Origin: Altibacter lentus
GTDB taxonomy: Bacteria > Bacteroidota > Bacteroidia > Flavobacteriales > Flavobacteriaceae
Assembly (NCBI RefSeq): GCF_000746845.1
Contig: NZ_KN050846.1
Span: 1-64,000 of the forward strand
Direction of reading: 5' to 3'
DNA length: 64,000 nt
Part shown: piece after piece, positions 27,281 to 38,467 of the stretch
Numbering within the stretch: position 1 is the stretch's first letter
Layout: every line of letters begins with the position of its first letter
The notes under the pieces: generated by a model
Database searches by the model: none
Seen by the model: the letters and a program-made list of their open reading frames with translations, nothing else
Told to the model about the DNA's origin: nothing
Program-made: the position numbers and the translations under genes

Positions 27281-28144
27281 GTGACGATTACTGAACTTAA
27301 ACAACTCTTTTTTTCTGAACTGCAGCCAAGTTATCCTACAGAAGAAGTTCAATCGTTCTTTTCAATGCTTTCTGAAGAAATCCTGAAGAAGACGCGATTG
27401 GAAATTGCTTTAGAGCCTGCCATTTCGGTTTCGACTCTCGATCAGAGCCAATTTCAAGCTGCGGTGCGTCGGCTTAAAGAACAGGAACCCATTCAATACA
27501 TCCTTGGAAAGACCGAATTCTTCGGAATGTCCTTTCTAGTGAATTCCCATACATTGATTCCGCGTCCTGAGACCGAAGAACTCGTGGCATGGATCCTTGA
27601 TCACAAAAAAGATTTTACAGAGGAGAAGGTTTCAGTTCTAGATCTGGGAACGGGCTCGGGCTGTATTGCTATTGCACTGGCAAAACACCTTCCGCAAGCA
27701 AAGGTCGACGCAATGGATATTTCCGAAGAAGCCTTGAAGATCGCGGCACAAAATGTAGCACGGCAGGACGTTTCCGTGAACCTTCAGCATCAAGACATCT
27801 TCGCTATGGACAATCTTCCCCAACAGTACGATCTCATTATTTCAAATCCGCCATACGTACGGGAACAGGAAAAGGAGCAAATGCAAGCCAATGTGTTGCG
27901 ATACGAACCGGAAGGGGCCCTTTTTGTTCCCAACGATGATCCCTTACGGTTCTACCGAAAAATCGCCCAACTGGCAAAGAGAGGATTACGCGATCAAGGA
28001 GTTCTTTACTTCGAGATTAATGAGTATCTTAGTAACGAAATGACACAGATGCTTCAAAATGAAGGATTTGATCATGTTGTAATTGAACAGGACATGTTCG
28101 GGAAAGACCGAATGATAAAAGCAACGCTTCATGCCGGCAATTGA
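27281..28144 (+). CDS. prmC: Release factor glutamine methyltransferase
   Basis: A 287-residue enzyme that N5-methylates the Gln of the GGQ motif in peptide release factors. It starts with GTG: the overlapping ATG reads straight into TGA. SAM motif I is VLDLGTGSGCIAIALA (119-134) and the catalytic NPPY is at 189-192. The N-terminal helical domain has the usual GKTEFFGMSFLVNSHTLIPR link. It overlaps the next gene by 14 bp. Confidence 0.96.
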   Translation: MTITELKQLFFSELQPSYPTEEVQSFFSMLSEEILKKTRLEIALEPAISVSTLDQSQFQAAVRRLKEQEPIQYILGKTEFFGMSFLVNSHTLIPRPETEELVAWILDHKKDFTEEKVSVLDLGTGSGCIAIALAKHLPQAKVDAMDISEEALKIAAQNVARQDVSVNLQHQDIFAMDNLPQQYDLIISNPPYVREQEKEQMQANVLRYEPEGALFVPNDDPLRFYRKIAQLAKRGLRDQGVLYFEINEYLSNEMTQMLQNEGFDHVVIEQDMFGKDRMIKATLHAGN

Positions 28145-28721
28145 AAAAATATGTGTTTTCTGCGGAAGCAGTGAAGGAAATGATCAGGCCATTATCGATG
28201 CTGCGGTGCGTTTGGGCGAAACGTTTGCAAAGCGTGAAATCACCCTTGTGTATGGTGCTGCCAAGATTGGAGTTATGGGCATTATCGCAAAAGCGACTTT
28301 GGATGCAGGCGGAAAGGTTACGGGAGTGATCCCGGGCTTCCTTAAAAAGAAAGAGGTCGTGCACTTGGGACTTACACAATTGATCACAACCGATAATATG
28401 CACGAACGCAAGCTTAGAATGCATGAATTAAGTGATGGTTTTATTGCAATGCCCGGCGGTATTGGTACTTTGGAGGAACTGTTCGAGATCCTTACCTGGC
28501 TTCAACTCGGCTTACATACCAAGCCCATTGGACTTCTTAACATTAATGGTTTTTATAATGATCTTCTGCAATTATTGGAAACCATGGTGCGCAAGGGATT
28601 TGTTTCTATGGAAAATTACGAATTGCTTTTAGTCGGTACGACCATAGATGGTTTGCTGGAAAAAATGTCCCAATTTAAAGCACCCCCCATTCCACATTGG
28701 CTTACCGAAGAGCGCACCTAA
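28131..28721 (+). CDS. LOG family protein (TIGR00730)
   Basis: A 196-residue Rossmann-fold protein with the family signatures FCGSSEGN near residue 10, LVYGAAKIGVMG (39-50) and PGGIGTLEE (108-116). In plants and several bacteria these enzymes cut ribose phosphate from cytokinin or other nucleoside monophosphates; many bacterial ones act on AMP-like substrates. It begins inside the end of prmC. Confidence 0.92.
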   Translation: MPAIEKICVFCGSSEGNDQAIIDAAVRLGETFAKREITLVYGAAKIGVMGIIAKATLDAGGKVTGVIPGFLKKKEVVHLGLTQLITTDNMHERKLRMHELSDGFIAMPGGIGTLEELFEILTWLQLGLHTKPIGLLNINGFYNDLLQLLETMVRKGFVSMENYELLLVGTTIDGLLEKMSQFKAPPIPHWLTEERT

Positions 28722-28744
28722 GTGCTACGTAGTTTTGTTTATAA

Positions 28745-30790
<2,046 letters not shown>

Positions 30791-30816
30791 TTCTTCGTAA
30801 AGCGATGCGAAAATCG

Positions 30817-30824
30817 TATTTTTG
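30817..30824 (+). promoter_or_regulatory. Predicted -7 element of the DUF6913-like gene
   Basis: TATTTTTG (TAnnTTTG). It overlaps a possible TTG start at 30822 and so supports the ATG at 30846 as the real start, with a leader of about 15 nt. Confidence 0.45.
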
Positions 30825-30845
30825 CTCCACTTCTTTGGAACTGCC

Positions 30846-31364
30846 ATGTTGAAAAAATTAAAACAAAGATCCTTACAAAAGCTTACAGAGAAAAACCTGA
30901 AAGAACGGGACCTTTCACAGGTTAATGCGCCGTTGACACGCTTAGGATTTTTAGTGGATGAGAGCGAGTTTCAGGAGTTTGATGTACTCTACGATTTTGC
31001 TTCAGTGCTGGGTATTCAGAGAAAAGATGTAAAAGTGTTTTCCTTCTTGGAGTCGAAGCGAAAATTACCTTCCTTGAGAAACAATCAGGTGTACAATAAA
31101 GATTTTACATGGAAAGGGGAATTACATAACCAGAATGCGCAAGAATTCTTAGACATACCTTTCGATGTGCTCATAGGGTATTATAAAGGTCCGAATGAAT
31201 TTCTGGACCTTATGGTCTCCGCAAGCAAAGCCAAATTTAAAGTGGGTGTCGTCAATGCCGATCCCCGATTGTACGATCTAATAATTGCCATTCCGCCGGA
31301 AGAAGTGAATGCTTTTAGAGACGAACTAAAAAAGTATTTAAAGATATTGAACAAAATTAGCTAA
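30846..31364 (+). CDS. DUF6913-like cytoplasmic protein
   Basis: A 172-residue protein without signal peptide. It looks like the bacteroidotal family DUF6913: N-terminal basic helix (LKKLKQRSLQKLTEKNLK), then alternating beta/alpha segments, including FDVLYDFASVLGIQRKDVKV, FDVLIGYYKGPNEFLDLMVS and FKVGVVNADPRLYDLIIAIP. The last two segments recall a nucleotide or phosphate-binding fold, but no catalytic motif is evident. It sits between ligA and dapA; function unknown. The family name is from memory, not a search. Confidence 0.7.
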   Translation: MLKKLKQRSLQKLTEKNLKERDLSQVNAPLTRLGFLVDESEFQEFDVLYDFASVLGIQRKDVKVFSFLESKRKLPSLRNNQVYNKDFTWKGELHNQNAQEFLDIPFDVLIGYYKGPNEFLDLMVSASKAKFKVGVVNADPRLYDLIIAIPPEEVNAFRDELKKYLKILNKIS

Positions 31365-31416
31365 TCAACCGAAAGCGCCGGCGCCGGAGGAAAGGTAGCC
31401 TAAACCGAAAAAAATC

Positions 31417-32292
31417 ATGAAAGAACTTATTGGAACCGGAGTTGCACTCATTACTCCCTTTACTGAAGATTATAAAGTCGATACCGAAGCACTTACCCGT
31501 GTGGTGAACTTCAACATAGAGAATGGGATTGATTATTTAGTGGTGTTAGGAACCACGGCCGAAAGTGTGACCTTAAGTAAAAGCGAAAAACAGCTGGTCA
31601 TCGATACAATTATAGCTGCAAACAACAGCAGAATACCCTTGGTGTTGGGAATTGGTGGGAATGATACGCGTGCTGTGATCAATGAAATGCAAGAAAGGGA
31701 TCTAACGCATTTCGCAGCCGTTCTTTCGGTATCCCCAATGTATAACAAACCTACACAAGAAGGTATTTACCAGCATTTTGCGGCCATCGCTCAAATGGCA
31801 CCCAAGCCCATTATTCTTTACAATGTGCCGGGACGTACGGCTTCCAATATGCTGCCGGAGACGGTGATTCGGTTGGCCAATGATTTCGAGAGTATCGTTG
31901 CCATCAAAGAAGCAGCGGGAGATATCGTTCAGGCCATGCGATTAATCTCCGGCTGTCCTAAGGACTTCCTGGTGATTTCGGGAGACGACATGGTCACGTT
32001 ACCTATGGTATTGGCGGGAGGAGCCGGGGTTATTTCGGTGATTGGAGAAGTCTTTCCGAAGGAATTTTCACAGATGGTACGCTTGGGGTTGGATAAAAAA
32101 GCAGTAGAAGCTTATAAGATCCACTATAAGATCGCACCGGCTATCGATTACATTTTCGCTGAAGGAAATCCGGCGGGTGTAAAGGCCGTTTTCAATGCTT
32201 TGGGGATCTGCGGACCTACGGTTCGTTTGCCGTTGGTTGGCGTAAGCGAGAACTTGAAAGCAAAAATTGATTCATTTGTTGCCTCTTTTTAA
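31417..32292 (+). CDS. dapA: 4-hydroxy-tetrahydrodipicolinate synthase
   Basis: A 291-residue class I aldolase that condenses pyruvate with aspartate semialdehyde, first step to diaminopimelate and lysine. The Schiff-base Lys164 is in AIKEAAGD, Tyr136 in YNVPGRT and the LGTTAES loop is at 44-50. The 5' spacer holds a GC-rich palindrome GCGCCGGCGC (31375-31384). It complements dapF in this window. Confidence 0.96.
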   Translation: MKELIGTGVALITPFTEDYKVDTEALTRVVNFNIENGIDYLVVLGTTAESVTLSKSEKQLVIDTIIAANNSRIPLVLGIGGNDTRAVINEMQERDLTHFAAVLSVSPMYNKPTQEGIYQHFAAIAQMAPKPIILYNVPGRTASNMLPETVIRLANDFESIVAIKEAAGDIVQAMRLISGCPKDFLVISGDDMVTLPMVLAGGAGVISVIGEVFPKEFSQMVRLGLDKKAVEAYKIHYKIAPAIDYIFAEGNPAGVKAVFNALGICGPTVRLPLVGVSENLKAKIDSFVASF

Positions 32293-32327
32293 TACTGAAA
32301 AAGGGATAAGAACGTTACATAATTGAA

Positions 32328-32349
32328 AACCCCAGTAATTGCAGGGGTT
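32328..32349 (+). terminator. Possible weak terminator after dapA
   Basis: AACCCC (32328-32333) pairs with GGGGTT (32344-32349) around a 10-nt loop. No T-run follows, so termination here is uncertain. Confidence 0.35.
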
Positions 32350-32401
32350 CATTGCGCTATTTTAGTCGCATAATAAGTTTTTATAATCACGTATAATTCA
32401 C

Positions 32402-32409
32402 TACTTTTG
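32402..32409 (+). promoter_or_regulatory. Predicted promoter of bamD operon, near-leaderless
   Basis: TACTTTTG (TAnnTTTG) with a TTTT 20 nt upstream (32378-32381) and 4 nt to the ATG at 32414. The mRNA would start at that ATG. Confidence 0.5.
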
Positions 32410-32413
32410 CACG

Positions 32414-33238
32414 ATGTTTTTTAAATATATGAAAGCGAGTCTTTTAATTTTGGTAATGGCGTTGTTTTTTGTTTCGTGTAGCGAATACCAAAAGGTATTA
32501 CGAGCGGACGAGATAGCACCTAAGTACGCAATGGCAGATTCGCTGTACCAACAGGGAAAATATAAAAAAGCATTGCAGCTTATGGAGCAGATCGTTCCGG
32601 CATATCGTGGAAAGCCACAGGCAGAGAAATTGATGTTCATGTATGCCAATACCTTTTACAATCTTGAGGATTTTTATTTGGCCGGATATCAGTTTGAGCG
32701 TTTTGAGACCTCTTATCCAAAGAGTGACAGTGTAGAAACTGCCGCCTATCTTTCGGCCAGAAGTTATTACGAGCTCTCACCGCGCTATTCTTTGGACCAA
32801 ACAGATACCGATAAAGCGCTGGAGCGTCTTCAGGAATTTGTGAACAAGTATCCAAATAGTGAAAAACGCACCGAGGTGAATTCCCTGGTTTCAGAATTGA
32901 GACAAAAGAAGGAGAAGAAAGAGTTCGAAGTAGCTGCGCAGTACTTGCGGGTATCCGACTATAAGGCTGCCATTAGTGCGTTCGATAACTTTATTACAGA
33001 CAATCCGGGCTCGACCTACCGTAAAGACGCCTTTTTTGGCAGATTTGAAGCGGCGTATAAGTTAGCCATCAACAGTATTCCTGCTTTGGTGAACGAACGA
33101 TTGGTAACAGCGAAGAGTTATTACAACAGTTTTATTAAATATTATAGCGATAGTGACCTGAAGGCCGACGCGGATGAAATCTTGAACGATATCAACAAAC
33201 GTTTGGAGTCAGAAACAGCAACAACAAGTATAAATTAG
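32414..33238 (+). CDS. bamD: Outer-membrane assembly lipoprotein BamD
   Basis: A 274-residue lipoprotein of the BAM complex, which inserts beta-barrel proteins. The lipobox is ALFFVSCSE with Cys22, then tandem TPR helices from about residue 30 to 260 (ADSLYQQGKYKKALQLMEQI, YKAAISAFDNFITDNPGSTY). The ATG at 32414 fits the promoter pattern; a second ATG at 32429 gives a shorter but still proper signal peptide. It heads the rpoZ-coaBC-porD run typical of Bacteroidota. Confidence 0.92.
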   Translation: MFFKYMKASLLILVMALFFVSCSEYQKVLRADEIAPKYAMADSLYQQGKYKKALQLMEQIVPAYRGKPQAEKLMFMYANTFYNLEDFYLAGYQFERFETSYPKSDSVETAAYLSARSYYELSPRYSLDQTDTDKALERLQEFVNKYPNSEKRTEVNSLVSELRQKKEKKEFEVAAQYLRVSDYKAAISAFDNFITDNPGSTYRKDAFFGRFEAAYKLAINSIPALVNERLVTAKSYYNSFIKYYSDSDLKADADEILNDINKRLESETATTSIN

Positions 33239-33242
33239 GATT

Positions 33243-33578
33243 ATGAGCGATATTAAAAATTCTGAAGCACCTATCAATACCACCACCATTGATAAGAACA
33301 TGGTAGATGCTCCCACCGGCAATATCTACGAAGCCATCTCTATTATTTCCAAAAGAGCTGTGCAGATCAACGGGGATATTAAAAAGGAGTTGTTGGAAAA
33401 ACTAGATGAGTTTGCTACCTACAACGATAGTTTGGAAGAGATCTTCGAGAACAAAGAGCAGATAGAAGTGTCAAAATTCTACGAAAAACTACCTAAGCCA
33501 CACGCTTTGGCAGTTCAGGAATGGTTGGAGAATAAAATCTACTACCGTAACACGAAGGACGAAGCCTTAGAAAAATAA
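33243..33578 (+). CDS. rpoZ: RNA polymerase omega subunit, Bacteroidota type
   Basis: A 111-residue small protein with the omega-like core NIYEAISIISKRAVQING near residue 28 and a long acidic helical tail. Sequence conservation with the proteobacterial omega is low but context (bamD-rpoZ-coaBC) and the core motif support it. It stabilises the beta-prime subunit in RNA polymerase. It begins 4 bp after bamD. Confidence 0.88.
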   Translation: MSDIKNSEAPINTTTIDKNMVDAPTGNIYEAISIISKRAVQINGDIKKELLEKLDEFATYNDSLEEIFENKEQIEVSKFYEKLPKPHALAVQEWLENKIYYRNTKDEALEK

Positions 33579-33582
33579 GATC

Positions 33583-34794
33583 ATGTCTGTGCTAAGCGGT
33601 AAAAATATACTTTTAGGCGTCACAGCCGGTATAGCCGCTTATAAATCGGCCTTTCTGGTTCGGCTGCTTGTAAAGGCAGGAGCACAGGTAAAAGTTGTGA
33701 TGACACCTTCTGCCAAGGAGTTCGTGACACCGCTTACACTTTCCACACTTTCTAAGAACGAGGTCTTTTCTTCATTTACGAATGATGAGGATGAAAATGC
33801 CCAATGGAATAACCACGTTGAGTTAGCCCTTTGGGCAGATCTATTTGTGATCGCCCCTGCCACTGCAAACACCCTTTCGAAGATGGCCCATGGCACCAGC
33901 GATAATTTATTACTTGCCTGCTATCTTTCGGCAAAATGTCCTGTCTATTATGCCCCGGCTATGGATCTGGATATGTACAAACATCCGTCGACCAAACAAA
34001 CCTTTGAGACGCTGGATTCCTTTGGAAACATTCGTATTCCGGCCGAACATGGTGAGCTTGCCAGTGGTCTGGTAGGGGAGGGGCGCATGGCAGAACCCGA
34101 AACCATTATCGCTTTTCTGGAAGATGCCATTAAAAGAACACTTCCGCTACGAGGAAAAAAAGTAGTTATCACGGCCGGTCCTACGTATGAAGCCATAGAT
34201 CCGGTACGTTTTATAGGAAACCATTCCAGCGGAAAAATGGGCTATGCCATTGCCGAAGCCGCAGTAAAACTCGGGGCTGAGGTGATCCTTATTTCAGGAC
34301 CCTCTTCGCTTTCTGTAAATGAAAAAAGGCTTACCCTCGTAAAAGTCACCAGCGCCGAAGAAATGTACAATGAGACTCATTCCCACTTCGATTCTTGCGA
34401 TATTGCGATCTTAAGTGCGGCTGTAGCCGACTACCGCCCAAAACAAGTGTCTACACAAAAGATCAAAAAAGCAGCGGGGCCACTTACACTTTCCTTGGAA
34501 AAAACAGATGATATCCTCGCATCTTTGGGCGCACGAAAGAAGCGGCAATTTTTGGTAGGCTTTGCATTGGAGACCGAGAATGAACTGGAGAATGCAAAAA
34601 CGAAACTCAAAAAAAAGAATTTAGATTTAATTGTGTTAAATTCGCTGAATGATGAAGGAGCCGGATTTAGTAAAGATACCAACAAAGTAACTTTGGTATC
34701 AAAAGACAATAAAGTCCTTCCTTTTTCAGTTAAACCCAAGACAGAAGTCGCAAACGATATTTTACAATATATTATAGAACAACTCCATGCGTAG
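33583..34794 (+). CDS. coaBC: Bifunctional phosphopantothenoylcysteine decarboxylase/synthase
   Basis: A 403-residue CoA-synthesis enzyme. The N-terminal flavin decarboxylase domain has the VTAGIAAYKS start, the active His78 in NNHVELA and the clamp PAMDLDMY (125-132). The C-terminal synthase starts near 188 with GKKVVITAGPTYEAIDPVRF and holds the GFALETE motif. The position of the proton-donor Cys in the usual CGxxGxGRM motif is Ser here (ELASGLVGEGRM, Ser161). It ends 8 bp inside the porD start. Confidence 0.95.
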   Translation: MSVLSGKNILLGVTAGIAAYKSAFLVRLLVKAGAQVKVVMTPSAKEFVTPLTLSTLSKNEVFSSFTNDEDENAQWNNHVELALWADLFVIAPATANTLSKMAHGTSDNLLLACYLSAKCPVYYAPAMDLDMYKHPSTKQTFETLDSFGNIRIPAEHGELASGLVGEGRMAEPETIIAFLEDAIKRTLPLRGKKVVITAGPTYEAIDPVRFIGNHSSGKMGYAIAEAAVKLGAEVILISGPSSLSVNEKRLTLVKVTSAEEMYNETHSHFDSCDIAILSAAVADYRPKQVSTQKIKKAAGPLTLSLEKTDDILASLGARKKRQFLVGFALETENELENAKTKLKKKNLDLIVLNSLNDEGAGFSKDTNKVTLVSKDNKVLPFSVKPKTEVANDILQYIIEQLHA

Positions 34795-35677
34795 ATTATT
34801 ATTTTTATGTTCCTTAGTGTGTAGCAGCTTGATCGTTCAAGCCCAAGAATTGAACTGTACCGTAACCGTAGACGCCGAGCAGTCCGGACAACCCAATCAG
34901 CAGGTGTTTAGAACTTTGGAACAACAGGTAACAGAATTTATCAACAACAGCAAATGGACAGATAAGGCATACAACAATCAAGAGCGTATTGATTGTAACA
35001 TGACCATTATCATTACTGAATATACCGGAGATTCCTTTGGGGCTACTTTACAAATCCAATCCTCGCGTCCCGCATATGGTTCTACCTACGACAGTCCTGT
35101 TTATAATTATAACGATAAGCAGTTCAATTTTAGATATATTGAATTCCAGCCGTTAAATTTTAACATCAACAGCTTCGATAGTAATCTTATATCGGTGATC
35201 GCATATCACGTATACACCATCATTGGATTGGATGCAGATACCTTCGAGTTGAACGGCGGTCAGGAATATTTTGAAGTAGCAAAACAGATCATCAATACGG
35301 CAGCATCCAGTAACTTTTCGGGATGGCGTGCTACAGACGGGGTGCAATCGCGCTACCGCTACAACGATGCATTGTTGTCTAACGTTTACAAAGAATTCCA
35401 CGATGCAATGTACGATTACCACCGTTTGGGGATCGACAAGATGCATGAGAATCCCAAAGAAGCCAAAGTCGAGATTGTAAAGGCTATCGAGAAACTTAAG
35501 AGTATTAATGACAGACGCCCAAACTCTTTCTTATTACGCACATTCTTTGATGCCAAGAGCGATGAGATCCAGGCGATCTTTAGCGGCGGACCTCAGGTAG
35601 AGATCGTTTCCCTCGTTGAGAACCTCAATAGGATGGCACCTACCAAGCGCACCAACTGGGCTGAAATTAAGTTTTAA
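34787..35677 (+). CDS. porD: Type IX secretion protein PorD (DUF4835)
   Basis: A 296-residue exported protein with signal peptide (residues 1-19, cut after VQAQ). The DUF4835 pattern is clear: ELNCTVTVDAEQ at the mature start, RIDCNMTIIITEYTGDSFGA, then IGLDADTFELNGGQEYFEVA and the helical RPNSFLLRTFFDAKSDEI. In Bacteroidota this family is placed with the T9SS, needed for secretion of proteins carrying the sorting domains found elsewhere here. It overlaps coaBC by 8 bp, as in many relatives. Confidence 0.92.
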   Translation: MRRLLFLCSLVCSSLIVQAQELNCTVTVDAEQSGQPNQQVFRTLEQQVTEFINNSKWTDKAYNNQERIDCNMTIIITEYTGDSFGATLQIQSSRPAYGSTYDSPVYNYNDKQFNFRYIEFQPLNFNINSFDSNLISVIAYHVYTIIGLDADTFELNGGQEYFEVAKQIINTAASSNFSGWRATDGVQSRYRYNDALLSNVYKEFHDAMYDYHRLGIDKMHENPKEAKVEIVKAIEKLKSINDRRPNSFLLRTFFDAKSDEIQAIFSGGPQVEIVSLVENLNRMAPTKRTNWAEIKF

Positions 35678-35768
35678 ACAACGCCTCGATTTTCTTGCAG
35701 GAGTAACAAAACTCTTCTATTTTAGAAGCTATCTAAGCAACTTACCGTTGCTGTATTAAATTGTACCC

Positions 35769-37421
35769 GTGCTTACAACCCTTGCCATAAAAAATTACGC
35801 ACTCATCGACGATATTCGCGTGGACTTCCACAGCGGATTAACCATTATTACCGGTGAGACCGGAGCGGGGAAGTCCATCTTACTGGGTGCTTTGGCCTTG
35901 GTCCTTGGGAAACGGGCCGACAGTAGTAGTGTGAAGGATGCGACCCAGAAATGCGTGATTGAAGCCGAATTCAGTATTGGAGCATATAAGTTACAAACTG
36001 TATTCGATGAAAATGATCTTGATTACGAGCCCCGCACCATCGTACGCCGCGAAATTCTACCGGGAGGTAAATCCCGTGCTTTTGTAAACGATACGCCCGT
36101 TGCTTTGACGCAGCTTCAGGAGCTGGGTCCGCATTTGGTCGATATCCATAGTCAGCATGAGACGTTAACTTTATCTTCAGAAACCTTTCAGTTGGAAGTG
36201 ATCGATGCACTGGCTGGTAATGCCTCGTTGCTTCAGGAGTACCAACACAATCTGGAGACATATAAGCATCTTTCCGAAGCACTTTCCGAAGCCAAAAAAG
36301 AAAAAGAGGATGCCACTCGAGACCTCGATTACAATACTTTTTTATACAATGAGCTAAAGCAGGCAGGTCTGGATAAGATCGATCAACAGGACCTGGAAGA
36401 AACCTATGAAACCCTTAACAATACCGAAGATATACAGGAATCCTTGGCTCGGATCCTTCAGTTGCTTTCTGAAGAACAGATAGGTTCTCTGGAAACAGCT
36501 AAAGAAGCACGCATCGCCTTAGGTAAGTTACGATCGTTTTCTTCGGAATATGAGTCCCTCTGGAATAGGCTGAACAGTGTCATTATTGAACTGGAGGACA
36601 TAGAGGAGACCCTTTCAGAAAAAGCATCACAGGTTGAAGCCGACCCCGAAAAATTATTGGAAATAGGCGAAAAATTACGAGTATTATATGCGCTTCAAGA
36701 AAAACACTTGGTGTCTAGTGTGAAGGAATTGCTGACGTTGCAGGAAGAATTGGAAGGAAAGATCGATGTGACCTTATCTATGGACGAACGCATTGCTTCG
36801 CTTGAAGTGCAAGTGCATTCTCAAAAGAAAATAACCCTGGACAAAGCCAACAGTCTGCATCAAAAGCGGGAAGAAGCCATTCCCAAATTAAAGGAACAAC
36901 TGGAAGAAATATTAAAAGAGTTAGGCTTGGCAAATGCACGTTTTCAATTCGAGCTGACTCCTTCGGAAAACTTTAGAATGCTGGGCACAGACCGGTTGGA
37001 ATTGTTGTTCACGGCAAATAAAGGGCTGGCATTTAGTCCGCTTAAAAAAGTAGCTTCCGGCGGGGAGCTTAGCAGGATCATGTTGGCAATAAAAGCGGTG
37101 CTTTCTCATTATAAAAGATTACCAACCATTATTTTTGATGAGATCGACACAGGTGTTTCGGGTGAGATCGCTCATAAAATGGCAACTATCATGGGCACGA
37201 TGAGTCGTTCCATGCAGCTTTTTAGTATCACCCATTTACCGCAAATCGCCGCCAAGGGAGATCACCACGTAAAAGTGTATAAAGAGGACAGTGGTGCGGT
37301 GACGGCAACCCGATTAAAGACCCTGACCGAGGAAGAGCGTATTGTCGAGATCGCTCAAATGATAGGCGGGAAGGAAGTGACAGATTCGGCCATTGCCCAC
37401 GCTAAAGAATTATTGAATTAA
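35769..37421 (+). CDS. recN: DNA repair protein RecN
   Basis: A 550-residue SMC-like ATPase for double-strand-break repair. Walker A GETGAGKS is at 29-36, a long coiled coil lies in the middle (about 170-380), and the ABC signature ASGGELSRIMLAIK with Walker B IIFDEIDTGVSGEIA follows near the C-terminus. It starts with GTG at 35769 (protein begins MLTTLAIKNYALID). It follows porD by 91 bp. Confidence 0.96.
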   Translation: MLTTLAIKNYALIDDIRVDFHSGLTIITGETGAGKSILLGALALVLGKRADSSSVKDATQKCVIEAEFSIGAYKLQTVFDENDLDYEPRTIVRREILPGGKSRAFVNDTPVALTQLQELGPHLVDIHSQHETLTLSSETFQLEVIDALAGNASLLQEYQHNLETYKHLSEALSEAKKEKEDATRDLDYNTFLYNELKQAGLDKIDQQDLEETYETLNNTEDIQESLARILQLLSEEQIGSLETAKEARIALGKLRSFSSEYESLWNRLNSVIIELEDIEETLSEKASQVEADPEKLLEIGEKLRVLYALQEKHLVSSVKELLTLQEELEGKIDVTLSMDERIASLEVQVHSQKKITLDKANSLHQKREEAIPKLKEQLEEILKELGLANARFQFELTPSENFRMLGTDRLELLFTANKGLAFSPLKKVASGGELSRIMLAIKAVLSHYKRLPTIIFDEIDTGVSGEIAHKMATIMGTMSRSMQLFSITHLPQIAAKGDHHVKVYKEDSGAVTATRLKTLTEEERIVEIAQMIGGKEVTDSAIAHAKELLN

Positions 37422-37470
37422 ATGTATCTTTACAATCAAACCATAAGTATTAATCTAAGCAACTTAATCA

Positions 37471-38289
37471 ATGGCATATAATTTACTACAAGGAAAACGA
37501 GGAATTATCTTTGGCGCACTGGATGAGAATTCCATCGCATGGAAGACAGCAGAGCGCATACACGAAGAAGGTGGAAAGTTTGTATTGACGAATGCGCCCA
37601 TTGCAATGCGTATGGGGCAGATCAATGCCTTGGCCGAAAAAACGGGATCTGAGATCATCCCTGCAGATGCAACCAATATGGAGGATCTGGAGAATTTAAT
37701 TGCAAAATCCATGGAGATCCTGGGAGGAAAGCTCGACTTTGTTCTTCACTCTATTGGAATGTCTGTGAATGTTCGTAAAGGGAAGCATTATACCGATCAG
37801 AACTACGACTGGACCCACAAGGGATGGGATGTTTCTGCGGTCTCATTTCATAAGACCATGAATGTGTTGTACAACAAGAATGCAATGAACGAATGGGGGA
37901 GTATCGTAGCGCTTACTTATATGGCGGCGCAACGTGTTTTTCCCGATTATAATGATATGGCCGATAATAAAGCGTATCTGGAATCTATTGCGCGAAGCTT
38001 CGGGTATTTCTTCGGAAAGGATAAAAAAGTACGTGTGAATACTATTTCACAATCACCAACACCTACCACTGCGGGTCAAGGAGTCAAAGGTTTTGACGGC
38101 TTTATCGCTTATGCCGAAAAAATGTCGCCCTTAGGCAACGCAACAGCTTTAGATTGTGCAAATTATACGGTGGCCATGTTTAGCGATCTTACGAAACGAG
38201 TGACCCTTCAGAATTTATACAACGACGGCGGATTCTCCAATATGGGTGTTAGCAACGAAGTGATGGAGTCCTTTATGGACAACCAATAG
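37471..38289 (+). CDS. fabI: Enoyl-[acyl-carrier-protein] reductase (NADH)
   Basis: A 272-residue SDR enzyme that does the last reduction step of fatty-acid elongation. The GKRGIIFGALDENSIAWKTA start is typical of FabI, and the catalytic Tyr160-x6-Lys167 pair is in DYNDMADNKAYLES. TISQSPTPTTAGQGVKGFDG is the substrate loop. It has its own strong terminator. Confidence 0.96.
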   Translation: MAYNLLQGKRGIIFGALDENSIAWKTAERIHEEGGKFVLTNAPIAMRMGQINALAEKTGSEIIPADATNMEDLENLIAKSMEILGGKLDFVLHSIGMSVNVRKGKHYTDQNYDWTHKGWDVSAVSFHKTMNVLYNKNAMNEWGSIVALTYMAAQRVFPDYNDMADNKAYLESIARSFGYFFGKDKKVRVNTISQSPTPTTAGQGVKGFDGFIAYAEKMSPLGNATALDCANYTVAMFSDLTKRVTLQNLYNDGGFSNMGVSNEVMESFMDNQ

Positions 38290-38316
38290 CAATAGGATCC
38301 TTAATAATATATAGTG

Positions 38317-38357
38317 AATCCTTTTAAGGCATTTTTTGGTCTTAAAAGGATTTTTAT
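38317..38357 (+). terminator. Terminator of fabI
   Basis: AATCCTTTTAAG (38317-38328) and CTTAAAAGGATT (38341-38352) are a perfect 12-bp stem with a 12-nt T-rich loop, followed by a T-rich tail. Confidence 0.92.
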
Positions 38358-38467
38358 TTTTCTGAATGGCTTATTGGCGTTAAAAAATGTCACTTGTCGA
38401 ATTTTAGTTTAAGAGAATAGTTATTTATGTATCTTCCATAAGATATTAACTAATCTTTTAAATTATT

